This document shows positions 63,916 through 64,000 of a DNA stretch of 64,000 bases, piece after piece. The notes under the pieces are model-generated. The model was not told the DNA's origin. It did no database searches and worked only from the letters and a program-made list of their open reading frames with translations. The DNA comes from a virus. The stretch lies in the IMG/VR virus record IMGVR_UViG_3300017917_002593, positions 22,212-86,211 of that record; one strand, 5' to 3'. Both the position numbers and the translations under genes were made by a program. How positions within the stretch are numbered: position 1 is the first letter of the stretch; the number at the start of each line of letters is the position of its first letter.

Positions 63916-64000
63916 TAATTTTGTCCTCGACCTTGGTCTAATCTTTTACATTCTTCGCATTCGCAATCTGGGCAATACTCGCATTTTTGGCAACTATGAT
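63915..64000 (-). CDS. C-terminal part of a Cys-rich protein
   Basis: Reading on the minus strand from the window edge, an open frame encodes the end of a protein with the phrase CQKCEYCPDCECEECKRLDQ and then GRGQN before TAA. The TAA overlaps the gp15 ATG as TAATG. Seven cysteines lie within seventeen residues, an arrangement that suggests a zinc- or Fe-S-binding ribbon. The rest of the gene is outside the window, so size and function are unknown. The overlap with a well-identified gene supports its reality. Confidence 0.6.
   Translation of the reverse strand, partial: HSCQKCEYCPDCECEECKRLDQGRGQN

Overview
The window is a late-gene stretch of a large T4-like myovirus, by its gene content closest in style to the aquatic T4-likes (cyanophage or pelagiphage type). 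The evidence is a syntenic T4 head block: portal gp20, a gp67-like core protein, prohead protease gp21, scaffold gp22 and major capsid protein gp23. It also has a gp46 C-terminus, baseplate gp26, a tape-measure protein, tail-sheath stabiliser gp15, and many copies of the T4 late-promoter octamer (TATAAATA and one-base variants). No tRNA, CRISPR array, integrase or insertion sequence was seen. The host cannot be read from this window.

Layout. 1-1225: end of gp46, two small basic proteins and a SegE-like GIY-YIG nuclease. 1226-1689: a non-coding stretch rich in hairpins, probably a structured RNA, ending in a late promoter. 1690-7777: an Ala/Gln/Pro-rich protein, a minus-strand baseplate pair, tape measure and portal. 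7794-12135: head genes, closed by a rho-independent terminator. 12266-15155: small virion proteins. 15287-49500: about 34 kb of fibre and appendage genes, six of them very large and built of shared modules (beta-helix segments, CxRD modules, TGALxVxGG repeats, a LamG-like domain, collagen-like repeats, a Peptidase_G2-like C-terminus). 49510-60066: a compact accessory cassette. 60080-62053: small genes, each with its own late-promoter-like box, and a fourth oxygenase. 62054-64000: a minus-strand Nudix hydrolase, gp15 and the tail of a Cys-rich protein.

The most unusual content is the cassette at 49510-60066. It encodes five different radical-SAM proteins (one cobalamin-class-like, the others with SPASM or twitch-like C-terminal cysteines). 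It also encodes three Fe(II)-dependent dioxygenases, with a fourth just downstream at 61137, and several proteins of no recognisable family. Second-to-third in the cassette is a 192-residue protein ending in three tandem Cys-His-X-Ser units and a basic tail. Genes overlap or abut, and no terminator or strong promoter separates them from the collagen-like fibre gene. The cassette is therefore probably expressed late with virion genes. My reading is a phage-encoded RiPP-like modification system whose product is a virion or fibre protein. It resembles the bacterial His-Xaa-Ser systems in logic, without proven homology. The alternating CxRD modules of the giant fibres, the collagen-like fibre and the structured RNA are further points of interest.
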